Below are positions 9,130 to 18,054 of a DNA stretch of 23,944 nt, in pieces; within the stretch, counting starts at the first letter, position 1, and each line of letters starts with the position of its first letter. Position numbers and translations under genes: made by a program. The stretch spans positions 3,943,775-3,967,718 of the forward strand of contig BFEA01000042.1 in NCBI GenBank assembly GCA_003427395.1, given 5' to 3'. Below the pieces are notes generated by a model that saw only the letters and a list, made by a program, of their open reading frames with translations, was not told where the DNA came from and did no database searches. The stretch comes from Chara braunii. Lineage: Eukaryota; Streptophyta; Charophyceae; Charales; Characeae.

Positions 9130-9635
9130 TCAAACAACAAACGAATTTACAAGTTAGGAACACGTCTCAGGCCGCTCCTCATTGATACCCTCCGAAACTT
9201 CTCCTACTCAATCTACCCTGCCAACTTCTGAAAACAAACCACATCATTACCCACCTTATCCTTCTTCTCCTCCTACCCACATACATCCCACCCATTCTTC
9301 ATCCTAAGTTCCAAACCCATAACTGCCGACATGCAGACCTGAATGTCAATTTTCAACATATATTGGTGGCCGGCTAGCCGTTTATAACACATCTTGTGAC
9401 TTTTGCAAAGCTTTGTGGGGAAGAACGCTATTGGGCAACTACCCTTTCTTACAAATTTCCCCAACCACTGTGTGGGATTTGTAGAAGGGAGGGGGAAGGT
9501 CTGTTTCCACACCCGACCTAGAAAAGAAGTTGGAATGAGCCCTATTTTCGTGATTCATCATTTTGAAACTTTTGGGGGAAGGGCCTGCGGAAATCGAAAT
9601 TAGGCAGCCCTTGCCCAAATGAAAATTTCAGGTCG
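9130..9635. other. Unrecognised DNA
   Basis: No recognisable gene. Short frames on both strands (66-79 residues) carry no family motif. It could be the body of the retroposon whose tail lies at 8996-9129. Confidence 0.45.
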
Positions 9636-9808
9636 GGGGCGCTGTCGAGCGCATCGGTTCCGCAGAGGGACCCTCCTGGCCGTGTCACGCAAAATTTTTG
9701 CAGGATTTTTTCACAGTGGAGTTTTCGCCGCTTCAGCTGAGTACGCCAACCATACCTTTCGCGATCCCCTACGACACGACAGGGTCACATGAGGTACAAA
9801 TTACCTCT
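9636..9808. repeat. tRNA-like repeat family, copy I (partial)
   Basis: Shares GCTGTCGAGCGCATCGG, GAGTACGCCAACC, TTTCGCGA, CCCCTACGACA and GAGGTACAAxTxACCTC with copies at 14500, 15690 and 16760. Homology stops abruptly at ACCTCTGG, exactly where a tRNA-Asp-like sequence begins. Confidence 0.7.
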
Positions 9809-9876
9809 GGCCAAGATAGTGGTAAGTATCCATGTCTGTCATGCAGGAGACCAGGGTTCGATCTCTGGCAATGACG
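9805..9876 (+). pseudogene. tRNA-Asp(GTC)-like sequence
   Basis: From GATAGTGGTAAGTATC through CTGTCAT to GGGTTCGATC, the sequence follows plant tRNA-Asp almost base for base. The D-arm/A box is ATAGTGGTAAGTAT, the anticodon loop CTGTCAT has anticodon GTC, the anticodon stem keeps 4 of 5 pairs, and the B box GGTTCGATCTC is good. The 3' acceptor strand CAATGAC with G discriminator is plausible, but the 5' acceptor strand (CTCTGGC) does not pair with it. It is therefore a pseudogene or the head of a tRNA-derived SINE, not a working tRNA. An 8-bp hairpin, TTGTCAGG/CCTGACAA, follows at 9877-9900. Confidence 0.72.
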
Positions 9877-9900
9877 TTGTCAGGGCAAATAGCCTGACAA

Positions 9901-10500
9901 GGGTATTTGCCGGGGATTTTAAACTTCGGACGTTGTCCGACTCTTTCATTGAATTGAAAGACTTTATGAGACTCACGTTTGCCAAAAGTTTATTCAAACC
10001 TGACCTATGACTGAGAGACTTAAAAGTTTTTGAACTTTAGTCCTGACACTTGTGGCGTCCAAGAGTAACAACAGTAACTGGCAGTGTTTCGCTTTCGTTG
10101 AGGCCGCAGAAGCACGCGGACGTGAGAATGCAAAGTGAAACTTATCCTACCTAAAAGGAGCAGCCGCGCGGTTCAGAGTCTAAGTAGGCTAAAAAGAGGG
10201 ATGCACTGGGTATTGGGGCCGCCGCGCGGGAGGAATAGGAAGCCTATTTTTTTCGTCGGGTCGTGGGGGTTTGACCTCGAGCCAAGGAGGGGCCAACAGA
10301 CCAATGTCGAGGCCTATCCGAAGGGTGACCCCGAAGCCGTGGATTGGCATCCATCCATGGGAAAGCGGCAGTCAGATAGGGTCTGCAAAGCCTCAGGCAG
10401 GCACGGCTTGCAAGGCCACAGGCAGGAAGGATGACCAGGGCTAAAGAAGAGCTGCTTTAAAGAAAGATGAATTAGTAAAAGAAAGATACAAGTCGTGATA
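9901..10500. other. Unrecognised DNA
   Basis: No gene recognised. A 99-residue plus-strand frame at 10135-10434 resembles no family I know, and its composition (Gly, Arg, Pro rich) follows the local GC content. CGGACGTTGTCCG near 9928 is a small inverted repeat. Confidence 0.45.
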
Positions 10501-10591
10501 GGAGCTAGCCCAGTAGGATATCATGTCAGACTCTCACCCAGTGGGTACCGAGATCGAACCTGACATGACACTACTTGGGCTAGCTCCTTTT
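10501..10591 (+). ncRNA. Pol III-like hairpin with tRNA-Glu-like boxes
   Basis: GGAGCTAGCCCA (10501-10512) pairs perfectly with TGGGCTAGCTCC (10576-10587). TCATGTCAG (10521-10529) pairs with CTGACATGA (10560-10568), giving one long imperfect hairpin of 87 nt. Inside are an A-box-like TAGCCCAGTAGGATATC, the tRNA-Glu-like GACTCTCACCCAG (CTC anticodon position) and a B-box-like GAGATCGAACC. TTTT, a minimal Pol III terminator, follows at once (10588-10591). A true tRNA is excluded because the anticodon stem does not pair. It is either a foldback derivative of a tRNA-Glu retroposon or a small structured RNA gene; expression is unknown. Confidence 0.55.
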
Positions 10592-10741
10592 GTAGCAGCC
10601 CATCGTATGGCTATCGGGCGCGGCCGATTTCTGCCGCACAATCATCGGGATCATGTGGCGGAAATCCGCCACGCACGGATCAAGATAACCCCTGCGTAGA
10701 GATAACTCGCAATAATCGAAAAACAGTCAAAAAAAAAATTT

Positions 10742-10835
10742 TCCCCAGAAGGGAATCGAACTCAAGTCTGTATTTCAATAGCTCGTGGCTGAAAAACCAT
10801 GAAATAAGACTTATCCATTCGCTTAAGCTAACGAG
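10742..10835 (-). ncRNA. tRNA-like Pol III unit, minus strand
   Basis: On the minus strand the sequence opens CTCGTTAGCTTAAGCGAATG then GATAAG, a tRNA D-arm/A-box pattern. It ends with GAGTTCGATTCCC, a near-consensus B box, followed by CTTCTGGGGA and then a T-run that could terminate Pol III. Between the boxes AAGTCTTATTTCA and TGAAATACAGACTT form a 13-14 bp stem with one bulge, which a normal tRNA would not have. The 5' acceptor strand does not pair with the 3' one, so it is probably a tRNA-derived SINE head or pseudogene, not a working tRNA. Confidence 0.45.
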
Positions 10836-10908
10836 AAAAAAAAAAAACTAAAGTTAAAATCTGAAGCGACAGGTGGCGCGATTAGAACTGGTGGGGACTT
10901 AGTGCATC

Positions 10909-10947
10909 ATGAATAGCCGCAAGTGCCCGTTCTGTTTTCGCAACGAG
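10909..10947 (+). CDS. Candidate first exon, small Cys-rich protein
   Basis: An ATG opens 13 codons reading MNSRKCPFCFRNE, with a CxxC knuckle, and runs exactly into a strong 5' splice site, GAG|GTAAGT, followed by a pyrimidine tract. The phase is 0, the same as the candidate last exon at 14045-14197. I do not recognise the protein. The exon is short and the proposed intron is 3.1 kb with an assembly gap, so this is a tentative call. Confidence 0.25.
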
Positions 10948-10952
10948 GTAAG

Positions 10953-11074
10953 TTTTTTTTTTTTTTTTAGATTTCTTAGTTTTTTTTTCCTTTTAGATTT
11001 GCTCTAGATTTCTTTAGCTAGATTTCCCTTTTTAGATTCATTATTTTCTTTTTAGATTTCCTTTTTTTTTTTTT
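10953..11074 (+). repeat. Pyrimidine tract with repeated TTTAGATTT
   Basis: T-rich stretch in which (T)nAGATTT recurs about six times, giving several potential 3' splice sites in a row directly after the GTAAGT at 10948. Confidence 0.7.
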
Positions 11075-11378
11075 TGTTCGTGATCTTGATAGAAGTGTCC
11101 GTTCGTTTCGATGAACGACTGTGTATTTTCATCGTGGGCTGGACAAAATTAAATGGACATGCCGCCATAGGGCGGCTATATTCAGGACATGGTTTTGAGA
11201 CCTTGTACTTGAGTTACGAGGGACCCTTTGCACACGCTTCGGTGGTTTCCAGTTTGCGAGGGCCGGGCGAGTCGTTTTCTCGTGGTCGAACAAACATTTT
11301 TGCGGTGTCGTTCGGGTCTCACTCTCTGAAGGCTTTCATGACAGCTCGCTTGCCCCTAAAAACGGTTACGACTGCCGG

Positions 11379-11382
<4 letters not shown>
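11075..11382. other. Unrecognised DNA
   Basis: The plus-strand frame is open for about 100 codons up to the GA microsatellite, but its sequence matches no family I know. It could be an exon or chance; nothing decides between these. Confidence 0.35.
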
Positions 11383-11442
<60 letters not shown>

Positions 11443-11448
11443 GAGAGA
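11383..11448 (+). repeat. (GA)n microsatellite ending at an assembly gap
   Basis: GA dinucleotides with one GGG interruption run into the N gap. The true repeat length is unknown. Confidence 0.97.
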
Positions 11449-11558
11449 NNNNNNNNNNNNNNNNNNNNNNNNNNNNNNNNNNNNNNNNNNNNNNNNNNNN
11501 NNNNNNNNNNNNNNNNNNNNNNNNNNNNNNNNNNNNNNNNNNNNNNNNNNNNNNNNNN
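11449..11558. other. Assembly gap of 110 N
   Basis: 110 consecutive N, preceded by GA repeat and followed by GGGGGGAGAAGAGA. The gap probably hides more simple repeat. Confidence 0.99.
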
Positions 11559-11626
11559 GGGGGGAGAAGAGACAAGTATGTTGGTGGAGGCTGGACTTCG
11601 ATGGGGAGAAGAGCAACGACCAAAAG

Positions 11627-11692
11627 GTGAGTTTTTACTTTTTTTTTTTCTTTTTTTTTTTTGAGTTTTTTTTGCTTTTTTTTTCTCTTTAG
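11627..11692 (+). other. Intron-like pyrimidine segment
   Basis: AAAG|GTGAGT, about 50 pyrimidine-rich bases, then TTTTCTCTTTAG|TTCC: a textbook short GT-AG intron layout of 66 bp. The flanking exons are not recognised. Confidence 0.3.
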
Positions 11693-13070
11693 TTCCCCTC
11701 CGTCTTTTTCTGTTGGGGGCTTAGGGAGTTGTGCCCGTTCGTTTTTGAACGTGCTGTGGCTGCTTGAGAAGGTGTTTGAACGTGGCACCTGAACTGAGCC
11801 AGGTTCGGGCGCACTGAGGAAAGAAGGCCGTATTAAATTTGACTCTAATTCGACTCTGCAAAGCAACTGCCCACATGCCTTCTACTGGCTATAAAAGTCA
11901 GCACTCCACCCAGCAGCCTCACACTTGGGGCATTCACTTGTGCGAATGCTGGTTAGCTGCTTCATGCTGTTGTGGAGGGGAAGTGTTGCTGGTGGAGGAA
12001 GTGGAAGTCTGCAGAATGAGGGGAGACGTTGTTAGAGGAGTGAGGAGCGAGGCAGCCATAGCCGATGCTGAGGGCATTCTGCCTCAGTGTTAGGCTGGTG
12101 TTGTGCCTGTGGGATTACGCCTGGGACCACTTTGTGGAACCAAGGCTCTCTCCTGGGCTGGTTGTGGCAGTGTGGCAGGTTGAACTTCCCTTTGAGTAGG
12201 GTTATGTTGCCGAAGTGCAGACGCGTCGACGCTGTATTTTTTGTGTGAGATGTGGGGAAGTGCTGCTCAGCGACACGGCGACAATGACACTTCGGTGGGA
12301 AGGTTTTGCCGGGCTGACAGCGTGGCGGCATCAAGGTCTCCTTAAGGGGAGGTGTTGTCCGTTTGGCGGCACAACAAACAACGATATATATATATATATT
12401 TTTAGGTTACGCTGCCAAATTTTTGATACGGCAGCGACACTTCAGTGGGAAACTGCTGCTAATGTTTTTGGCATGTCAGCAGCAGCAGTTTTCAGTGGGG
12501 TTATGCTGCGTATTTGACGGCATTGCGAGCGATGGTCGCACCGTTGCTTTTTTGGGGGGGGGTAGTGGCTATGGCGGACCAGTATGGTGTAGAGGTTGGG
12601 CTAGTGTTGGTGCACAATTGGGTCTGTGCGGCAGTGGTGTGTGGACCGGCGGCATGAAAAGAGTGCAGAGTGAGTGCTCGCGGCAGCGGCTATTGGAGTT
12701 GCAGCACTTGCAGTTTGCATCTGAATGACATTTTTATTATTTTTGGGGGGGCATGCGACACATGCAGTCTTCAGCTACAGTCACCTTTATTTTTTTTCCC
12801 GCGCGCAGTGCGAGCGGCTTTGAGCTCCAGACCATCTGGTATTACGGGCGATGGTGCGAGGTTGCATTGGGATCATTTGGGACCATTTTGGAACCAGGTG
12901 AGACTGATTTTGAGATCGGGACAGGCATGTTGGTGTGGTTATTATGAGCGGACGTGGTGATTGAAGGTGGCGTGGACTTGCGGTTGGTTGGGGAATATCC
13001 TTGGAGGTTAAGGTGGAGTTGGGACTGCGGTAGGACTGTCTGGAACATTGGGACCACGTGAAAACTCATT
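11693..13070. other. Unrecognised GT-rich region with diverged duplication
   Basis: No family recognised in any frame; several overlapping open frames of 64-121 residues probably reflect base composition. A diverged direct repeat, GACACTTCGGTGGGAA at about 12283 and GACACTTCAGTGGGAA at about 12436, lies among repeated GCTGC-rich phrases. A short (TA)n run is at 12383-12397. Confidence 0.5.
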
Positions 13071-14044
13071 TGTGGGAATACCCTCCTGGAGGGCTATCTC
13101 ACGTTAGTTTTTTTTGTGTGGCCCAGCCTCTTGCTTATTCAGGCATTTGAAGAGAGAGGCAGACCATCGTTGAGTGGAACGACCACGAGTTGTGGAGTTG
13201 TGGCCTCATCGTTTAGACTTTAATGACGGTCACCTTTTACTCTAATCGACATATTACTCGGCTTTCTTGAGTGAGTCAATTCAAACTTCATTCAAGGTCA
13301 GTTTAATGATTTAGACTTCCCTTCACACCTGTGTGAACCCACACTTTGCTTGACCCTGTTCATTGAATATTCGTTGAAAAGGTAGCACAAACGGTTATCG
13401 GGTAGCTGAAAATTCAGGAATGAAAATTATGAAGTGAGAGTTTTGGGCAGTCTGAAAGTCTTGAATGGTCCTGAAGTGGTGAAAGGTCCGAAGACCCTGA
13501 AAACCACCTGTTTAGGCAGGCTGCATCCTGAAGTGGTGAAGGGTTTCCTGAAGTGGTGATGAAAAATACGACTGTTATTAACCTTCTCTCAAAGGTAGAG
13601 AAAAATTGTGCGAGTCATGCATATGAATGGAAAGGTCTGACTTGAGTATGGGATTGCACTGGTTTTCTCTTGAACTTGTTGTCTTTGCGTGCTGTGGAGG
13701 TAGGTAGAAGAATGCTTGCAAAGGATGTTGATAGTATCTACATGGGATGATGGAAAAGATTGTCCTTTTTCTACCTTTCGCCTGCTTGCATGTTAAAAGC
13801 AATTATATTTTGAATAATTTCAACGGGTGTCGTTAAATAAATCTTATGAACAAGATGAGGTTGAAGATAATCAGACTTAGTTTTTTTCCTGAGAATTTAT
13901 CCATTCTATCCTTAATGACCTTATCTATCTGTACGTGTCCAAATGATTCTCATTCTCCATCTCCTTCGATTTCTTTTCGTCTAAGTTACCATGAACTTAC
14001 CAGAAATGAAAGTTATTCGCAGTGAACACATTCTCTTTCTCTAG
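13071..14044. other. Unrecognised DNA, possible intron
   Basis: No gene or repeat family recognised. CTGAAGTGGTGAA-type phrases recur three times between 13470 and 13560. It ends with TTCTCTTTCTCTAG, a good 3' splice site in front of the candidate exon at 14045. Confidence 0.45.
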
Positions 14045-14197
14045 GAAGCATCTGGGGCAGGAGTTCGTTGCTTTCGGAGCCGACTAGGTTATCGACCCAA
14101 AGTGAATTGTTTCTACAGGGGGTTACTTTGCCGATTCGATGAAGACGGTCCGACTTCTAAGTTCCGAGTCATGTGCTCGGGCGAGGAGGAGGAGTAA
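14045..14197 (+). CDS. Candidate terminal exon, small Cys-rich protein
   Basis: Fifty codons and TAA follow a clear 3' splice site (polypyrimidine, CTAG). An in-frame TAG sits immediately before the exon, as expected if the frame starts at the splice junction. The product begins EASGAGVRCFRSRLGYRPK and ends FRVMCSGEEEE. With the exon at 10909-10947 the phases agree (both 0) and the joined 63-residue peptide has six cysteines, two in CxxC. I do not know the family, and zinc binding is only a guess from cysteine spacing. Other internal exons could exist near the assembly gap. Confidence 0.27.
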   Translation, partial: EASGAGVRCFRSRLGYRPKVNCFYRGLLCRFDEDGPTSKFRVMCSGEEEE

Positions 14198-14499
14198 CCT
14201 AGATCACTTCCTAGAGAGAGAGATATGCAATACTTAAAGCAGTGCACATGAAGAAGAATCACTCGCAAAGTAGCTTGTCATCCAAGAAGATTGAAAACGT
14301 AAGGAGACAGGTGTGTGAATGCCTAACCTTCGCGGGATGTACATTTGGCGCACCCGGCTAGAGCGACGAAGGAACGACGCAACCTCGACCGTCTCTGCGG
14401 TTCTCGGGGTTCTTATGCGTTGTTCCTAAGTTGTCTCTATTTTTGTTTTGTTTTACTCCTGCATGACATGGTCAAGAGGGCTCCCGCGCTTTGCAAAAA
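14198..14499. other. Unrecognised DNA
   Basis: Possible 3' flank of the candidate gene. No recognisable feature. GCGCTTTGCAAAAAAGCGGGAG near 14489 contains a short CGC/GCG foldback. Confidence 0.4.
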
Positions 14500-14945
14500 A
14501 GCGGGAGCAAACCCCTACGGCAGGATAGGGTCGCGAAAGCTGCTCAGTGTATCTCCACCTACCTTTCACGAACCTTTCATGGGATATTACCACCCTTGGG
14601 CAATGGACTTTTTCGCAATGGATCTTTCGTCGCTCCGGCCGAGTACGCCAACCTACCTTTCACGAACCTTTCATGGGATATTACCACCCTTGGGCAAGTG
14701 TATCCCCACCGAGCTACCAAACCACGTGCGAAAGCTGCTCAGTTGCAATTGCAAAGGTGGCCCAACCGAGGGCGTTTTTCGTACGTTGTAGCATAGGGGG
14801 TACGAAAGGTCGTAGGCCTTAATCGGACCCATACGCGAGCCGTCACTTTAGGGCCTAATGTCCCAAGCGCGACTCCACGCCGATCGACTAGAACGGTCCA
14901 TCTAACCACGCGATACACCACGCCAAAACAAACTCAAGTTTCACA
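14500..14945. repeat. tRNA-like repeat family, copy II
   Basis: Shares CCCCTACGxCAGGATAGGG, GAGTACGCCAACCTACC, TATCCCCxCCGAGCTACC, CAGTTGCAAT and the 24-bp block 14780-14803 (starting CGTACGTTGTAGCATAGGGG) with copy III. On the minus strand GGTAGCTCGGTGGGGATA (14699-14718) resembles a tRNA A box. This copy contains an identical 47-bp direct repeat. Confidence 0.8.
14557..14697 (+). repeat. Identical 47-bp direct repeat, period 94
   Basis: The 47-bp unit at 14557-14603, starting ACCTACCTTTCACGAACC, recurs without mismatch at 14651-14697. Perfect identity inside an otherwise diverged repeat family points to a recent duplication or gene conversion. Confidence 0.95.
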
Positions 14946-15689
14946 CATAAATCTCGCTTAGTCTCTTTTTATATCCAACCCATAATTGTTCTCATAAATG
15001 AGCACAAGAGTAACATGCACAAAACTTCGCACAAATAATATCTTACTCAACAAACCCCTATCATGAGTGACCAATCATGCGTGAATACATGAGCAAGCAC
15101 AGTGATGGAGTACTATGTAGTGTCCATAAGCTTGCGACTAATGTTAAATCATGAAATTGTTTTCGATGCTCAAGTGTCGGTTGATGCATGTACTAAGGAG
15201 TCATCCTCTTTAGTGAGCGCTAAAGTCGTCTGGGTGCCCAACCATCTTCTGAAGTCTGCGGTGTCTTAAACGTGGTAGGGTAAGATGGCTTCGAGGGCAG
15301 CAAGAAACTCAAAGTGGTGGTGAGTTGTATGGTGCACCACCAACAACACGCTAACCCTTCTACCCGAAACACTGTCGTTCCACCAAGATAAACCTTTAAA
15401 TGAGGAAAAATCAAAATGATCACGAGTGTGCAACTTCCGCCTAGACTGAACCAGTGTGTGTACTGACTAAAATGATTATACTCGTAAGTAACTTAAACCG
15501 CACTCACTTTTCTTATCGGATGCTCAGACTCATAACTTTCAAATAGAAAACAAACAGAAAACATTTGTGATGGTCTGAATAAATATCGCAAGGTTGTAGA
15601 ATTTATCATATCGAGTAGCTAGGCATGCTTATGCAAGTAGTCGCAACAACAATGCACTATATGGTACTCATAATCATGCGACCCTCAAT
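14946..15689. other. Flank of the repeat blocks, no gene
   Basis: AT-rich flank with TATCCAACCCATA near 14972. It holds two diverged copies of a module containing GCAAGCA/GCAAGTAGTCG and ACTATGTAGTxxCCATAA (about 15090-15140 and 15620-15682), also present near 16640-16702. No coding sequence recognised. Confidence 0.55.
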
Positions 15690-16105
15690 AATTTGGGGGG
15701 TCGTTGTCGAGCGCATCGGCCACGCAGGATTTGGTCTTATCATGGTACAAATGGAGCTTTCGAAGCTACCCCGACCGAGTGCGCCAGCTAACCTCTCGCG
15801 AGCCCCTACGACAGGATAGGGCCTACGCGAGGTACAATTCACCTCCACTTACGAGAGTTGTCACCTCCCTTCGGTGGGCGTATCCCCGACGAGCTACCAG
15901 TCCACAATACGAAAGTTAATCAGTTGCAATCACGAAGATGGGTCAGCTGAGGGTGTTTCTCGTACGTTGTAGCATAGGGGGTACTTGCGGTCATATGCCT
16001 CTATTAGACCCGCACGTGAACCGACGTATTGGGGGGCTGAAGTCCCAAGCGTGACTCGTCGTCGGTCGATTAGAACGCGTGTCACTCACCACGTGATGAA
16101 AACGA
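15690..16105. repeat. tRNA-like repeat family, copy III
   Basis: Starts GGTCGTTGTCGAGCGCATCG and contains CCCCTACGACAGGATAGGG, GCGAGGTACAATTCACCTCC, the minus-strand A-box-like block (15879-15898, GGTAGCTCGTCGGGGATACG) and a 24-bp block identical to copy II (15961-15984). It ends in GTCCCAAGCGTGACT and CGATTAGAACG, as copy II does. Confidence 0.82.
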
Positions 16106-16500
16106 AGTCTATTTTGCATGTTTGAAAATCTGGCTTTTTTATTTTATTTAAATTACATAAGGTGTCATTGAGACTATTTTCAAATGACGTTTTTTTTATA
16201 GTTCACGTGTCACACAACCTAAACTTCTCGTACCAATAGGCAAACCATTATTGATTAAAACAACATAATTTCTATCAAATTGTTTGGTTGAATAAAAAAA
16301 TATACTATACTACTTATTATATAAATAACACTAAGTATATTATAATTTATAATATATTTTGATTGATTTATGATATATCGTCGATATTATAATTACAATT
16401 ATTTTATATCTTTTATCTTGTATTATATTTTATCTATATTTAATTTGTATATGATTCTCAATCTATTTGACACCACACTACAAATATAAAAATTTAAATA
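16106..16500. other. AT-rich insertion within the repeat block
   Basis: About 390 bp of very AT-rich DNA separates the end of copy III from the flank (AAAACAAA...TATCCAACCC) that directly follows copy II. This suggests an insertion. No TIR or TSD could be fixed, and no gene is present. Confidence 0.5.
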
Positions 16501-16599
16501 CTCACACAAAACAAAACAAACGAAACACTCATTGTCCCTTCAGTATCCAACCCACAACCTTCCAACGTGAAAATCGGTTAGGCAACGTGAGCGAGACTT

Positions 16600-17180
16600 A
16601 GTATAAATTGCATGGACAAACAGCCTTCTCATATCGACTAGCAATGCAAGCATGCGCAAGCAGTCGAAATGATGGCGTACTATGTAGTACCCATAATCAC
16701 GCGGTTTTCGGTGACCTCAAGGGTCGCATTCGACACTCAAGTGTCGGCTTATACGTTGTCGGGCACGGTGGTCCCACACCCTGCGGCGAAGCGTAGGACC
16801 TCACGGTCGTGTCATACAGGATTAAGTTAATTATTTTTTGACCGAGTCAGCTGGAGATACCACTCCGACCGTGTGTGTCAACTATATTTCTCACGACCCT
16901 TGCGACGGGACAGAGCTCCGCAAGGTACAACTCACCTCTACCTGAAGGGTTGTCACCACCTTTAGGTAGGCGTATCCCCGCTGAGCTACCGACCCACATG
17001 CGAAGGTTTTTACATGCCTTTGTAGAGATAGGTCGGTCGAGGTGTTTGCTCGATCCCCTTAGCATAGGTATACGCGCGGTTGAACGTTCAAGACTGACCC
17101 GTTTACGTGTCGAGCAGCGGGGCGCTGATCTCCCGGACTGACTTACTATTTAGGTCGACTTCACGGGGGATCTTTCACGC
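16600..17180. repeat. tRNA-like repeat family, copy IV with upstream module
   Basis: The module with TACTATGTAGTACCCATAAT (about 16679) is followed by diverged family sequence. It includes GCAAGGTACAACTCACCTCT, GGTTGTCACCACC, the minus-strand block GGTAGCTCAGCGGGGATACG (16971-16990), the most tRNA-like A box of the set, and TAGCATAGG. It is more diverged than copies II and III. Confidence 0.75.
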
Positions 17181-18054
17181 ATGCTATGTCATATTCTATC
17201 TATAGTTGACCCATAAATTATATAGGTTATATAAAAAAATTTCAATTGGTTATAAACGTAATTAATATTTTATAAAGGTTGAGACTTAAAGGCAAGGAGA
17301 TGTCTTTTACATTTTTACACAAAGCAAAGACAACCATCTGAATGAACAAAGCCTGAACTTTTTGAAAAAGAAACAACGTAGGTTCTTGGTCTTTCAAGCA
17401 TACATCAAAGATGACGGTAGGCTCATGACCTTTCAACACATGCAATGAAATAAGATAGGTTCGTGGTCTTTCAAAAAAATGACGTAAATAAGGCTCTCAA
17501 CCTTTGCCAATTATCCTAATCTTCTCATCATCAAGAAATAATGAAGTCTGAATATCCAAACCAAATGTTCAAAGGTTAAGCGTCGAAGAAGTGTTTGAGT
17601 CGAGGCTCATGTAAGCATAAGTTATGCAATGCGAGTTGAGTGAATAGCACGTGATTGGTCGTTTTACTGACCTGCAGACAAAACAAAAACATTTCACAAT
17701 CCTAACACAGTCAACTATTCATTCACTTTCACACACATTACACTTGTGCTTCCAAACCCCTCTGCCAGACATTCATTTTTCGACTCAGTCATTCAAGGAC
17801 CTTTTTTTACCAAATACAAACCTTTTTATATAATGACATAAAAATCAGAAATCCCATTTAGTGCAAAGGTTGATGCAAAATGTGGGTGTAGAAGGTGAGT
17901 GAGGGTTGAGTAGGCGAACCAACCTGTTACCATATGGCAACAACATGTAGTCTTGCATAGACTCATAATGAATCTTCTTCATTAAGATTACCTGCAATCA
18001 CACACCGGTCAACAAGGTCTCAGTACCTCTCTCGCTATGGACATGCCCCTACAT
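17181..18054. other. Unrecognised AT-rich DNA
   Basis: No gene recognised. The phrase GGTTC(T/G)(T/C)GGTCTTTCAA recurs near 17381 and 17458, with related GGCTCATGACCTTTCAA near 17418, a diverged tandem of about 40 bp. Confidence 0.5.

Noticed and set aside
9805-9876. Functional tRNA-Asp gene
   Set aside because: The 5' acceptor strand does not pair with the 3' strand, so it is called a pseudogene or SINE head.
11839-13070. Protein-coding gene in the cluster of overlapping frames at 11839-13070
   Set aside because: The frames overlap on both strands, show no conserved motif, and follow GT-rich composition.
14345-14822. Open frames of 91-148 residues with repeated TFHEPFMGYYH-type peptides
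   Set aside because: They translate the identical 47-bp repeat of a non-coding repeat family in three frames.
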